A stretch of 64,000 bases of DNA from Phycomyces nitens (taxonomy: Eukaryota > Mucoromycota > Mucoromycetes > Mucorales > Phycomycetaceae): NCBI GenBank assembly GCA_022702545.1, contig JAHRBC010000003.1, positions 248,001 through 312,000 of the forward strand, read 5' to 3'. Below are positions 30,006 to 42,331 of the stretch, in pieces. A model generated the notes under the pieces. It was given only the letters and a program-made list of their open reading frames with translations, ran no database searches and was not told the DNA's origin. Numbering within the stretch: the stretch's first letter is position 1; every line of letters starts with the position of its first letter. Position numbers and translations under genes: made by a program.

Positions 30006-31291
30006 ACTCAACATTGGTCCTCAACTAAAAAAGGTATCGCCGTAACAAACACTGTTTCTTTTTTAAAAAAAAAGGATTATTAAGATAATTACAGATAAAC
30101 ACATCTAAACATCAATCTCTATTCTCAAATCTAATTTCTTTTTATCTCATATTCATTTTTACTTTGTCCAAAAAAGGTAAATAAATTGTCTAAAAATTAA
30201 TTTTGATTCGTCCAAAAAAAAAAAACCAACATCGTCTCAATCTCAAGTAGAAAAGCTGTAAAGAGCACTCTGAAACAAGCACAAATAATACAGCTAAAAT
30301 AGTCCATGATAATTCTATACCTGTATGTTTTGAAGCACTCTATAACAACTTTGGAGGCACCAAACGTTTAGAAATCGGCTCGCATGTTTCTCCGCCCCCA
30401 AAAGACCCTAGATTGAAGAATTAATGAAAAGATGGAAAAAAAAACTAATAACTGTCCAGGTATTTCGTGACTGTATCAAGCTCTAGTAACAAGCATTTAA
30501 ACCGTGTTTCTTTCTATTAATCAATACCAAGTGGGATATAGTCATGGCCCAAAGAAAAATGTCAAGTTGGCTAGGTCAAGCATTACAACTGGCATCTCTT
30601 TTTCAGAGACACCATTTGCATTGGACTTGTTTTTTTTTTTTAAAAAAAAAAAGAAAACTCTTGACACTTACCCCTGACTTGAAGATGTTGATGAGATGAA
30701 TGTTTTATTTGAGTGACTAGCAGTTTTGCTGTTTAGCAGAGTAAAAGACAAGATCTAATATGATAATAATAAAGTTGATTCCCCATCCCGCAAACAAGGT
30801 TGTCATGGTTATTGGCAATTGAGATTGACCAAGATCAAGCATATCTTTGTCGTATGTTGGAGCACGCTGATAATGCAAAAAAACGAAGAAAAAAATGGTC
30901 TCTGGAGATTGGCTGATTAGGCTAAAAACAGCTTTATCCGATGCGTAAAGATGTTTGGAAACTGATGGTCGTCTGGCTTGGTTCCACTTTCTTACTGAGC
31001 CTAATAAAAGTTTCAAATTTTGGGATACAAGAGTAATATGGCCACAGGTGGGCTTATCTTTTTCTTATCTTGTTATCTTGGTTTTTTTCTTGATTAGTGT
31101 TTATATTGTAAACATTTGGAGGCTGGAAAATTTGTGATTACAGCAAGAAAAGAGATAAGACAAACTTGTATTCAGTCATTTTAAGTATATCCAACAAAAA
31201 AGATCCACAGTTGTATAGTATGCAAATATTAACTTGGGTTTTTATTATAATAATTATTTTGATAATATTTAATTCACTATATATAAACAGT
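30006..31291. other. Intergenic; weak minus-strand membrane-protein fragment
   Basis: No firm gene. On the minus strand 31016-30717 is open and ends with a plausible membrane helix (MTTLFAGWGINFIIIILDLV) before a stop. It lacks a convincing start and may be the last exon of a decayed gene. Homopolymer runs occur near 30200 and 30630. Two CTTATC (GATA-factor) sites lie at about 31047 and 31060. Confidence 0.4.
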
Positions 31292-32758
31292 TTAGAAAGA
31301 AGACCTGTAATGCTGGGAGGGTCCAATTGGGGCAAGTTGGAAAAGATGATAGGGAGAAGATGAAGGGGAGGAGGTAGGGGTGAGTGGTCTTTGAAGGGAG
31401 GATGTAAATGCAGGCGGCTTATTACTATTACTGCTGGCGTTGCCGTTGTTCGCAGTCAATGACTGACGGGAATTGTTTCTGGAAGACAGGGTGGGGAAGA
31501 GCGATAGACTAGGACTTGAGTTTTGTCTCTCGGATAATGCGGCACCAAGAGCAAGGATAGACGCCAAGGCATTACCAGAGCCTTCACCAATTTGCCCTTC
31601 CAGAAGGGTATTGATAATCGCGGACGTGTTTGTAGCCTGGGGCGATTGATGTTTTGAGTGGAACAGAGATAGGGAAGGCAAGGATTCGTTTGTGCTATTG
31701 CGACGGGTGTTGTGATTTGCTAAATTTTGGGTATTTTTGGTGGATGATGAATTTGATAAGACGACATCCAAGCTCTCTAGCACTTTGGAAGACTGGGATA
31801 ATAATGCGTTGATACTGTCAACCTCCTTTTGAAGATCGTTTCGCCGTGCCTGCATGACCTGTTGAAACCGTGCAGGCTCTAGCAGCATACTCATGAGGGT
31901 TTTTGCTATGGCCGAGGTCCCAGAGTTATTATTCTCATTGCTATCGTTATTGTCAGGATCGGTTGTGTTGCAAGGCACAGGAATCCCATGGGGATGGACC
32001 ATTTCTTCATCGCCAGCGATCAAGGAGCGCAGGTTTGGCAGATAGCTGTTTGGCTTTTGGGTATTCCAAGGCAATTCGTCCTGTAGTCTTGGAGAGTATG
32101 AAGGCAGAGAATGGTTACTTTCCAGATCTCTGGGATCTGATAAGGATCTTCGCTGGCGTTTGATATTGGGATTCTCTAGATTAGAGTCTGCGCCAGAAGA
32201 CTTCCTCCGTGGGCTACTTTCGGTGCAGTGGCTACAGTTTGAATTGTCAATTGTAGGCTGGCTGGCACGAGGCTTGTCTTGGTCTGGATGGTGGCAATGG
32301 GCGTCGCTACCCTTTTCTTTCTTTTGAACATTGCTAAACATGAACCGTTTGCGTCTTTTGATTGTCGTCTTCTTCATGGCAATTGGACGCTGGACGTTGT
32401 GTAGTTTATAGTAGAGACCGCATGCGTTGCATATAGTCTGGCCCTCTTCGTTGCGTCTCCAGAGTGGAGTGGTGTGTGTGCCGCAGTTATGGCATTGAAT
32501 GATTGTTGGAGAACAGCGGTTTGCTAATAAAAAACGCGTCTGGCAATCTCTGCAACCTTGCTTTGATTCTGGAGCTTCGGATTGTTCTAGTGGTTGTTCG
32601 TGGGCAGTTATCGCACAGCAATGAATTGGTCTCTTTGGGTTGTGGGCCTCTGATGGTTTGATGTCGACGTTGGGATACGTGGTATCTGTAGGTGTGGTTG
32701 GTAGTGAAGAGTCTTCATTGGATCGAGATTCTCGACGAGGGCCATGAGGGAGAGACAT
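31292..32758 (-). CDS. GATA-type zinc finger transcription factor
   Basis: Single-exon gene, 488 aa. Residues ~94-120 hold one GATA finger, CX2CX17CX2C ([14 protein letters not shown] ... [12 protein letters not shown]), followed by a basic tail ([11 protein letters not shown]). A Cys pair just upstream (CRDCQTRF) is not a full second finger. Residues ~300-340 form a coiled coil ([20 protein letters not shown]), and the rest is Ser/Asn/Pro-rich. One finger plus a coiled coil is the layout of fungal AreB/Dal80/ASD-4 regulators, which act in nitrogen control or development; siderophore regulators usually have two fingers. The protein would bind GATAAG sites in the nucleus. Its own promoter carries several such sites. 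The exact orthologue is uncertain. Confidence 0.9.
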   Translation of the reverse strand: MSLPHGPRRESRSNEDSSLPTTPTDTTYPNVDIKPSEAHNPKRPIHCCAITAHEQPLEQSEAPESKQGCRDCQTRFLLANRCSPTIIQCHNCGTHTTPLWRRNEEGQTICNACGLYYKLHNVQRPIAMKKTTIKRRKRFMFSNVQKKEKGSDAHCHHPDQDKPRASQPTIDNSNCSHCTESSPRRKSSGADSNLENPNIKRQRRSLSDPRDLESNHSLPSYSPRLQDELPWNTQKPNSYLPNLRSLIAGDEEMVHPHGIPVPCNTTDPDNNDSNENNNSGTSAIAKTLMSMLLEPARFQQVMQARRNDLQKEVDSINALLSQSSKVLESLDVVLSNSSSTKNTQNLANHNTRRNSTNESLPSLSLFHSKHQSPQATNTSAIINTLLEGQIGEGSGNALASILALGAALSERQNSSPSLSLFPTLSSRNNSRQSLTANNGNASSNSNKPPAFTSSLQRPLTPTSSPSSSPYHLFQLAPIGPSQHYRSSF

Positions 32759-33199
32759 TTATAAAATATAAAGAGAGCAAGTAAAGGATGATAAGGGCTG
32801 CGAGAGTGTTTTATAGCTTTTTCTTTTTTTGGGAAAATAAATGGGTTTGTATTTGGGTAAATGTGCCTTTAATGCTCAATTATCAAAAGGTTTTTTTTTT
32901 CCCGTATGATAAGATACGACTTTTATAGCCTTTGCGATTTATAACCCATGATGCTGATTTCCGTATGAGAGATAGGTTTTTGAACAATTTTTTTGAATAA
33001 TTTCCAGATGCTTATCTCTAGTGTTCATAAAAGGAGAAAATGTATCTTATCTCAAGAGTGGCTTGTCTTGCTTTTTATATTCATTTCACACGCACACATT
33101 TTTAGAATTATATAATGATTATATTTATATTTATATATTTATATATATATTTATATATATACATGTATTTATATATTAGCACTTGTTTAACCCACAACA
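32759..33199. promoter_or_regulatory. Divergent promoter with four GATAAG sites
   Basis: The 441-bp space between the GATA factor and the carboxypeptidase has GATAAG at 32790-32795 and 32908-32913, and CTTATC at 33011-33016 and 33046-33051. These are the sites a GATA factor binds. They suggest autoregulation and perhaps shared control of the protease; this is inference. Confidence 0.5.
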
Positions 33200-35114
33200 A
33201 TGCACTGGTCATTTGTCTCGACTGCATCCTGCATCCTGTTTCTTGGCATTGCACTTCTTCAGCTGGGAATATATAGCCCTAAGCTGACCTTTAGCCTCCT
33301 TAAACTAACCTCAAAAGACAATAAAGAGTACTCTATACGCGTAACCCAGCAGACGCTGTGTGGTAGTGGGGTGCAGGTATTCTTAGAATTCTGCATCATT
33401 CCAGAAAAATAAATAGTTTTCTAGTTTTCTGGTCATGTCGACGTCCTTGGCACAGATGACCACTTCTTTTTTCTGTTTTTCGAATCCCAGGGGTCGCCTG
33501 CATCAGACCCTACCTTGCTCTGGCTTAACGGTGGCCCTGGATGCTCTTCCATGGCAGGGGCGTTTGTAGAGCTAGGGTAGGTGTCATAAAAAGGGTTCAT
33601 GTTCTTATTACAAACCGCTTGTGCATTATCAGGCCTTGTCTTATCAATGGTGATGCAAATGGGACCCATATTAACCCACACAGCTGGAATAAGCTGGCCA
33701 ATTTGATATTTCTTGATCAGGTAAATATCAATTTACACAATGATTTTCACATTTCATACAATGTATGCAATGTATCCAACATGTGCTTTTTTTCGATAGC
33801 CCATTGGCACAGGATACAGCCATGGGAAATCCAGAGTGACAAACTCGGTCAGGGCAGCCAAAGATGTATATGAATTTTTGCAAGTGTTTTTTGGCATGTT
33901 TCCAGAGTACAATACACGATTCCATATTGCAGGAGAATCCTATGGTAATTGGGATCCATCAGTTTGTTTGATTTTGATTGCTTTTGGTAGGAGGCCATTA
34001 TATTCCAGCATTGGCTGATGTTATAACAACAAGCAATAAGCATGCTGATGATAATGGGCTCTTGAGAATCAACTTGGAATCTGTCATGATTGGCAATGGC
34101 TGGACAAGCTTCCGGACCCAGATTGGGTTCTATGAAAACTATGGGTGTTCCAATGATAGTGAATGCAAGTGGCTCTTGGCAGGAAACACTAGCTAATCTA
34201 TAATTTAGATCAACCGATATTTAATGAACAAGTATGCCAGTCTATGCGAGATACAAAGCCAAAGTGCCAGTATTTGGCTGATCTTTGCCATAAATATCCT
34301 TCTCGGGCCACTTGCTATCCTGCTGGCCTCTATTGCAAGCATACCCAGCTAGACCCTTTTGAAAAGACTGGCTTGAATCCGTTTGATATCCGGCGGGTGT
34401 GTGGGGAGGGAGAGTATTGTTATCGAGAGATGTATGCTCTGGAAGTATGGGCAGACAAAGAGCAGGTAAGACAAGCGCTTGGGGTTGATTCCCAAGTTGG
34501 CCCATTCGCGCACTGTAACCCAGGCATGGAAACACGTTTTGTGGTATCAGCGGACATGTAAGGTTCCGGCTTGATGCTACAAGGAGTACTGATTGTCATC
34601 AGGGTCTATGATTATTCGGACTATCTCTCTCGAGCATTGGGCGAGGGAGTGAGAGTGCTTCTGTTTGCTGGTGAGATATTATAGGTGTAATATATGTCTA
34701 ATCTGCTAAAAATTGAACTTTCTAGGTGACATGGATTGGCAGTGTAACTGGTAGGTTGTACGAGGTTATCTGGGTAGAATGATATAGGATTTCACCCGGC
34801 AGTGTTGGAATGATAGGTATGGGAACAAGGCTCTTTCTCTGGGGTTGGACTGGCCGGGGAAGAATGGATTCCAAAACGCAAAAGATGAAATCTGGAGGAA
34901 CAGTAATACCAGAAAGATAGCTGGCCATGTTCGTTCGTTTGATAACCTAACCTTCATAAGGGTTCTTAATTCTGGTCACATGGTAAAAGCTTCTTGTTTT
35001 TTTTTATATATCTATTGAAAATAATTCGTTTTGTAGGCTATTTTTGACCAGCCAGAGAATGGATTTGATATGATTTCAAAGTGGATAAGCAATCTTTCCA
35101 TTCAAGATGTGTAA
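33200..35114 (+). CDS. Secreted/vacuolar serine carboxypeptidase (S10)
   Basis: I model ten exons: 33200-33376, 33425-33576, 33633-33720, 33800-33944, 33991-34158, 34209-34557, 34603-34670, 34726-34750, 34817-34982 and 35037-35114 (471 aa). The N-terminus is a hydrophobic signal sequence (SCILFLGIALLQLG). Family motifs in order are LLWLNGGPGCSS (oxyanion hole), ELGPCLIN, QPIGTGYS, GESYGGHYIP (catalytic Ser), LLFAGDMDWQCNWYGNKAL (catalytic Asp) and LNSGHM (catalytic His), so the triad is complete. Cys-rich segments between fit the lid. The enzyme removes C-terminal residues from peptides at acid pH in the vacuole or outside the cell. Two introns are short (48 and 46 nt). The stop seen after GNTS in the unspliced frame is intronic. 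It resembles yeast CPY and Kex1 families; which one is not decided. Confidence 0.92.
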
Positions 35115-35688
35115 ATTGAAGACTCTCAAGCTAAAAAAAGCTATTATGCATAAATGAGGCATATCTTAAAGTGTACGGGAGATAAAGATATCAAGTCAGA
35201 TAACGCTTAATTATCACAAACCCTGAACTGTGCACAGAACAAATTCAGAGTTCTTTTATCTACTTTTATACAAGATAATCCAAGTATATAAAACGTATAT
35301 AATTATTGGTGAGTCTGCAGTGTAGTTTCACAGTGTAGTTTCACGGTGTAGTTTCACTATGTAGTTTCATCATGTAGTTTCACTTGGAATTAATAAACAA
35401 AAAAAATTTATATTTAAATATATATAGATATAGATATATATATATATATATAATAATAATAGTAATAGTAGTAATAGTAGTAATAGTAATAAACAAGCAA
35501 GCAAGCAAAACGCAGTCCATTTTTTTGTTGTTGTTGTTGTTCCTGTTGCTGCTGCTGTTTCTGTCTGGTGTACAAAAGAGAATACATACATACATATAAA
35601 TATATAATCTCACAAAACGTATTGCTCTCCCAATGATCTAGATAAAAAGAAAGGTAATAAGTGTTCAAAGACACTTTATTGGCATCTA
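35115..35688. other. Intergenic with low-complexity DNA
   Basis: The convergent 3' space holds a 13-bp minisatellite, AT and TA microsatellites (35420-35450), (TAATAG)n-like and GTT/GCT triplet runs (35520-35560). No gene is supported; long open frames here come from the simple repeats. Confidence 0.8.
35319..35384. repeat. 13-bp minisatellite, five copies
   Basis: TGTAGTTTCA begins at 35321, 35334, 35347, 35360 and 35373, an exact 13-bp period; only the two spacer bases vary. Confidence 0.95.
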
Positions 35689-36439
35689 TTAGTCCATCAT
35701 CTGGTCGTCCTGTTCGATCTTTATGTCATCTTGGACCATTTGTTGAATAGGATCTCCGTGTCCAGTCCTACAAACATCGTCAGTCTCTAATAAAGATCCC
35801 CAATGCACACTTTACCAATTGATAGTATATCTACAGAGCAACAATCACCAAAACACACCGTCAGAACCCACTTATGTTTTAAACGTCATTATAAATCATG
35901 TACCTGGTCACCTTTGGCTTGTCAGCCAAAATATTTCTCTGCAGTTTGTCCACAAGAACCTCGGCTGGTGGTTCGAGGCGCAGTTGCTCATCAATATATT
36001 CGTTATTCACATAGTATCCGATGCGAACAAACTCTTGGTCATTGTAAGCACAGCTCAGGAGAACAACAGTTACTTCCAAGAGATTGTTCTTTGGCAGCAG
36101 TTCAATCTTAGGTGCATCGGCCTAAATGGGTTTCCTTTAGATCAATCAAACCAAATCTCCCTACTTACAGCAAAGATGAATTTATTGATTCCAACAGGAA
36201 TAGGTCCAACCATGATGCAATCCAGTACTTGATCGTGAGACTTGTCGTCTGCACTGCCAACATAGACCATCTTCCATTCAAGATCTTGGCCAGAGTTAGC
36301 AGATCTGATTTGGTCAAAGTGAATCATTACCTTCTTTGAGCTCAGCATTGCACTCAAAAGTGATTTCAAATTGGAATGGATTAGTAAAGTATGAAGGGTT
36401 GTCGAGGACTTGGATGTTGAGAATGTTGACAAGTGACAT
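35689..36439 (-). CDS. ASF1: Histone chaperone ASF1
   Basis: Five exons on the minus strand: 36439-36331, 36284-36169, 36121-35904, 35830-35816 and 35767-35689 (178 aa). The fold is the ASF1 immunoglobulin-like core: [73 protein letters not shown] and [18 protein letters not shown] short acidic tail ([14 protein letters not shown]) follows, as in fungal ASF1. The protein carries H3-H4 dimers during replication-coupled and HIR-dependent nucleosome assembly. The fourth exon is only 15 nt and is required to reach RYTINW in place of the unspliced reading RYMIYND. Length and residues match an active protein. Confidence 0.95.
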
Positions 36440-37885
36440 TATAGAATGGGATCAAAAGAGACAAGATATTCACGCGACGCGTACTTTGGCGTTTTCTTTT
36501 TCTTTTTTCTTTTTCTTTTCTGGACTGGGTATTGAATATGTGTATAAATATATAATTTGAATTTAAATACAGACACTATAGTTGAACTTGGTCTTTTCAA
36601 AGTAATTAGCCAAGGAACATTATTGGTTCCATGTTTTTGCCTTGTAAATCTGTATTCAACAGAATATTTTTAAAGAAAGGTCATAAAGAGGGCTTCTCTA
36701 TGTATTGCTCTACATGCCCAAACGACCAATTCATCATGGTGCCCTCGAGTAGTTAGTTTGTGCACCCACCCCAGAACCATTTCAATTCAAGCAAGATATC
36801 AACCGTTAATTTATGGAGGGCATCATGGAAATCGAATCGTTTGGTGCAGCCAATATTCCAGCTAATCTTGACATGAGTCTTGTAAAGAGAATGACTTTTT
36901 AAAAGTAGATATGGTCGTCCGAGACCACAAAGATTTAAAACAAAAGGGCAACTTTTGTAGTGGATAAAACAAAAGAATTCGTCCCCCACAAGCTAAATAT
37001 CGCTGTGATTAAGCAATCAATTGGCTCGCAAACCCTTGGTCATGGATCTAGCACGACAGCTAGTGTTGGATGAATGTGTGAATAATTGCTCATATTATAC
37101 TCTTATCCATTGCGACCCTTGACCAGCAGACACATACTTTTTTTTGTAAAAAAAAAAACTGTTTTCCTTGATGGAACAAATTTCGCGTATATAAAAAAAA
37201 CTTGATTATGTGATTTGTACAAGAATGATATTTGGCTTGAATAATTTTATACTTTATAATATTTGTACTGACAAAGAACAATATTTTTATGGTAATTATA
37301 CATTTGAATCAAACAATTGAAGATTACATTTATATTTAATCTGTTGCCATGTAAACAAGCAAACTATCCTTGTCTTTACAAAGAATTGATTCTCCAATCA
37401 ATGGCCTTTAATCTCTTTAAATAAATTGCCAACTTGTTGATAATATCAAACGATAACAAATACACCTTGAAATGTACATACAAATCAAGACTTGTACATT
37501 CTTTTAGTTAAACTAGTATAAGTACAATATCCATATCATCTCTTACAAAACTCAATAGCTTGGTCACCAAATCGCAAACCAGCTCTACTTGCTCTAGACA
37601 CAATCAAATAAAACCAAGAATTGGGCTGGCTCGAAATCAATTCTAGCCTTGATTTCCTTTGCCAGAGATTAAGACAATCAATTAACAAAAAAGAACTGCG
37701 ATATCGAAAACATTGGTCTTTAATCCCAAACCGAGGGTTCCACAGGCACTATACAAAATAGATTGCTGCTGTGGATTGTCAAAGGGATAGTGACGTAGCA
37801 CATCGTCAAAGTGAGTTGTCGGTCTACAAAAATAACCGTACAGAAGGGGCAAAGCTTGTGCCTGTCCTTTGGGAAAAGTTCAAGG
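36440..37885. other. Intergenic, 1.4 kb
   Basis: AT-rich space between ASF1 and the dynein gene. A minus-strand open frame (36989-36753) has no recognisable motif or splice partner. No RNA gene was seen. Confidence 0.6.
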
Positions 37886-40529
37886 ATGGACCGCAGAAAG
37901 GAAGAATTAGAAAAGAAGCGTCAAAAGTTGGCTGAGCTTCGTCGGGCCAGAGAAGAACGCAGGGCGATTCTGGAGACTCAGTCAAACCACACTCAAACCA
38001 CTTCGGTAACATTGCTAATTTGATTTTTGTTCAAGGAATCTCATCCAGATCACATTGTCTTTTGCTTAAGAATTCGACAGCTGGAAAGAACAGAAAGGCT
38101 ATTGATGATCTAGTGGCCCTTGTGCTGGGTGAACGTCCAGCTGCCCCGGCCTCACCTGCAGCAGCCGTGGCTACATCTGACCAGGGATCCGACACTGGCT
38201 CAGATTTTGCCTCATCTAGACCTCAATCTGCCAATCTCAACTACTCTATCCCAGGCACACCCATCAGCACGTAAGCAGATTGGGTTCTTGGCAAAAATCG
38301 GGTCTAGACAACTTACCAACCTTTAATCTATCTATCTATCTCTCTTTAGGAGTGACCAACGCCACTCACTTTCCTCACAACCATCTCTGTCAACACCAAA
38401 CTATGTGGCAGAACTGACAGACTGTCAGGCATTTGTTGCTGATATTCCACCTCTTGTGAGTCGCATAATATCCAAGCATGTAATATTGACTTGGCCCATT
38501 AGGAACATGTGGTCTACAGTAAAGAGATCCAGACAACCGAGGGATCGTTTGATACCCCACAGCTATCAGAAGAAGAAATCCGTCGACAGATTGTCGAGGA
38601 ATTTGAGCAGGAAGAAAAACAGCGCCAGGCCGCCATTGAAGAAGAAAAGAAACGGGCTGAACAAGAAAAGAGCGAGGAGTTTAGAGGTAAATGATAAAGG
38701 GAGAATACAATGCGCTTATCTGTCCTTTTATCCTCCTGTAGATCTGACTGAGGAAGAACGGAAGATGATCTTGTCAACCCCCGAGTTTCTTGACTTTGTC
38801 GACACTTCTTCAAAGGTAGTCGAAAGAGCGCTTAATGAGAAATACGATTTCATGAAAGATTATACCCTGGGCGTCGATGTCGAAAGGTAATGTGGCTCAT
38901 GAGGCTTATGTACCCTTCTAATGACCATAAAAAAGTGATGAGAGTTCTGGAAAGCGCGTCAAATATGTCTGTGAATTCTGGGATGAAAAGTGGTCCAAGA
39001 ACAGATCGGTCACTGATGTTGACTGGTCATCCAAAGTAAACTATTCCTACAGTGAAATCCACACTAGCAAATCAAGAAATGAAATTGATAACTTCTTGCT
39101 GGCCTTGCTGGTTTGGATATCTTTTCTCTTGCTAGTACCCCGAATTGCTGGTGTCTTCGTATAACAAGAACCCAATGGCCCTAAATGAGCCTGATGGTGT
39201 GGCACTTGTGTGGAATCTTCATTTGCTAGAACGCCCAGAATTCGTATTCCATTCACAGGTAAACTTGGACCAAATATAATATAGAGAGGTTCTAATGTGC
39301 AATTTCTAGTCGGATGTCTTGAGTGTCAAGTTTAGTGAATTCCACCCAAACTATGTTATCGGTGGCACTTACTCTGGCCAGATTGTCCTGTGGGATACTC
39401 GTGCAAAGTCTCTTCCTGTCTTGAAGACTCCCCTCTCTGCAGGAGGACACACTCACCCAGTCTATTCTCTCGAGATGGTTGGAACCCAGAATGCACACAA
39501 TCTTATATCTGGCAGCACTGATGGCTTCATCTGTTCATGGCAGCTCGATATGCTGGCCCAACCTCAGGTAGATTGATCAAATGTGGGTTGATGATATTAA
39601 GTATTGTTTGCTTTTAGGACTATCTTGAGCTGCTTCATCCTGCTCACAACAAGACCGATGAAGTATCTGTGACATGTGTAGGATTCCCGGACAATGAGAC
39701 GACCACCTTTTGGGTTGGTACTGAAGAGGGCAATGTCTATCAGGCCAATCGTTATGATCGTGCTGGAAGGTAAATCAATGTCAAATGAAAGGAAAAAGAA
39801 GGGTCTTGAGCTCATAATATATGTATATATACTTTTAAATTCTGCAGCAAGGCAGGAATCAACCAATATGATACTTACAAAGGGCATCATGGCATGGTCA
39901 CTGGCATGCAATTCCACCCTCTGGTTGGGCCTGTTGATTTTTCTGACCTCTTTTTGACATCTTCTGTGGACTGGACAGTCAAGCTTTGGCGTTCAAAGGT
40001 AAAGTAAATTGGTCTTTCTTGATTGCAGATTATTAAGCCGTTTGTCTAGTCTGTCTCAAAGACATCCACACAGCCCACGACCATTACTCCCCTGTATTCA
40101 TTTGAGCAGGCTGATGACTATGTGTATGATGTAAAGTGGTCTCCATCACATCCTGCTCTCTTTGGATCTGTGGATGGCCATGGACAGTTTGATTTGTGGA
40201 ATCTGAATGCAGACACAGAGGTAAGTCTATTGGTTTCGTTGAAAAGTAGTGAATGTTGGTTTTTTTTTAAGGAACCATTTGTGAGCACACCTGTTGGATC
40301 TGGAAAGGCATTGAACAAGTTGGCCTGGGATAAAGAAGGAAAGAAGACTGCGATAGGCTCAAGCGATGGCCGGGTCTATGTCTATGATATTGGAGAGGTA
40401 ATGAAAATCATCAAAAGAAGTCTATATTAACATTCTGTCCAGATTGCCAACCCCAAGCCAGACGATTGGCATTTGCTTCAGAAGAATATTTCTGAAATGA
40501 TATCAAACCAAGAGAACCCTGGAAAATAA
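37886..40529 (+). CDS. Cytoplasmic dynein 1 intermediate chain
   Basis: Thirteen exons: 37886-38005, 38071-38270, 38350-38455, 38503-38686, 38742-38886, 38936-39035, 39136-39258, 39310-39567, 39618-39769, 39848-39998, 40050-40220, 40272-40397 and 40443-40529 (640 aa). The N-terminus [20 protein letters not shown] is the basic/acidic helix that binds p150-Glued (dynactin) and NudE. A Ser/Pro linker with the light-chain binding [14 protein letters not shown] motif follows, then a charged coiled coil ([11 protein letters not shown] ... EQEKSEEF). From about residue 300 there is a WD40 propeller: [55 protein letters not shown]. It links the dynein heavy chain to cargo and light chains. The start is the first ATG with the conserved N-terminus. 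All exons keep one frame. Confidence 0.95.
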
Positions 40530-40682
40530 GCACCACAAGTATTATTGACTTGACATTGGAACTATGATTATTATCAATAAACACATAAATCTACTATTCT
40601 ATTCGTGTGACAGCGAGACCAAATAAATATAAAGGTACAGATGGAAGAACTGGCACCAAAAAATATATAGATATATAAATAC

Positions 40683-40730
<48 letters not shown>

Positions 40731-40883
40731 TAATAAAATAAATAAATAATATATTGAAATTAACAACACATTGTCTTTTCATAAGCCTAGAAAGCGTGTG
40801 TAGGTTAGATGAGGCCAGCGTTGGTCATCCAACCATCTTGTATTTATTATTATTATTATTCTTTTTTGCCCTACTAGAACATC
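40530..40883. other. Intergenic with (AT)n microsatellite
   Basis: The 354-bp gap between the dynein and kinase genes contains a long TA/AT run (about 40663-40735) and an ATT run near 40848. No gene. Confidence 0.85.
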
Positions 40884-42331
40884 ATGTCGTTCCTAACCAG
40901 TCTTTTCGATGCAATTATATCTGCCACGAACATGTGCATTCCCAGTTCAAACATTAGCATCAATGGCCGTGCCTATAGGATCATCAAACTATTGGGAGAA
41001 GGGTAAGGATCCCAGTGCTGGGTCTACATGTCTGACCTACTCTTTCTGATCCACCAGAGGATTTTCGTTTGTCTATCTTGCCCAAGATGGGTCTGGAAAC
41101 CTCTATGCCCTCAAGAAGATTCGATGCAATATGGGGACAACCGAGGAAGAATTGGCACAGCGTGAAGTAGAGATGTATCAATTGTTCTCTCACAAGAATA
41201 TCATTCGTCTTTTGGTAAGTCGAATTGGATCTCTAACCGTCAAAAAAGAGCTCATTATATCTATCGTGTTCAAGGATAGCGCCACCGTCACAGAGTCTGA
41301 TGATAGCAAGACGATTTACATCTTCTTACCGTATTACAAGGTAAGCCTAGCCAAGCATCAAGACACGTTAAACATTTTGCTTTAAATAGAAAGGCAACCT
41401 GCAGGACGCCATTAGTCGTAACCAGCTCCATTCGACATTCTTTTCAGAAGAAGAGGCCCTGGGCATCTTTCGCCAGGTGTGTGAGGCCGTAAAAGAGTTC
41501 CATACCTATACAGCCAAAGGTGTGGCCAGAGATCGATATGAAGCCAATGCCCCCCAGAGCATTCAGGACGAGAATGCACAACAAGCTCGGGCACTTCTTG
41601 AAGAGCAGACTCACCAAGACGGCACATCACAGCAAGTTCAGGGTACAAGAGGAGAGTGGATGCCCTGGGCCCACCGTGATATTAAGCCAGGGTAAATTTG
41701 GTGGATTTGGTGGATTTGAAAAAGGGCTGTACACTAATGCAAAACTTGCTTAGAAATGTCCTCATGTCCGACGACGGTGTCACTCCGGTGCTGATGGATT
41801 TTGGATCGGCCTGTAAAGCACGCATCGAGATTCACTCTCGACAGGAAGCACTTGCCCAGCAGGTAAAAATAAGTAAAGACGTGTTTAGAATATAAATATA
41901 CATAAACGTGCCTTCTAGGACATTGCTGCCGAACATTGTTCGATGCCATACCGGGCACCCGAGTTATTCGATGTCAAGACAGACTGTATATTGGATGAAA
42001 AGGTCGATATCTGGTCTCTGGGGTGCACATTGTATGCAATGGCCTATGGACAATCACCCTTTGAGATGAATATGAATGAACAGGGTGGTTCCATGGCACT
42101 GGCTGTCCTTAATGGCCAATTCAAATTTCCTGGGGGGCCTGATTACCAAAAGCAATACTCGCAGGCCTTTAGGGATCTGATTACCTGGATATTAAATCCT
42201 GATCCCAAGACCCGGCCAGATATTCACCAGGTATATATATATAGAGATTGATTTGACAATAATTAATATGGTTTTTATAGGTGATTGCAAAGGTCGATGA
42301 GCTTCTTAGCCGACCCTCCCGCCAGGACTAG
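40884..42331 (+). CDS. STK16/Env7-like serine/threonine kinase (NAK family)
   Basis: Seven exons: 40884-41002, 41058-41214, 41275-41340, 41390-41691, 41754-41862, 41919-42230 and 42281-42331 (371 aa). Motifs are the glycine loop LLGEGGFSFVYLA, the VAIK lysine (YALKKIRC), catalytic HRDIKPGN, DFG (LMDFGSACKA) and APE (YRAPELF). The phrase HRDIKPGNVLM...PVLMDFGS and the GEGGFS loop are typical of STK16/MPSK1 and yeast Env7, membrane-anchored kinases of the Golgi or vacuole. Between the C-helix and the catalytic loop is a ~50-residue insert rich in Gln/Glu/Ala, which is longer than in human STK16. A Cys near residue 18 could be palmitoylated; no Gly2 for myristoylation is present. Confidence 0.9.

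Noticed and set aside
30717..31016. Possible membrane protein gene on the minus strand
   Set aside because: No start context, no upstream exon and only one hydrophobic segment; described as a weak fragment.
35370..35674. Several overlapping open frames of 70-86 codons
   Set aside because: They are made of TA, TAA and GTT simple repeats and encode Tyr, Ile or Gln runs.
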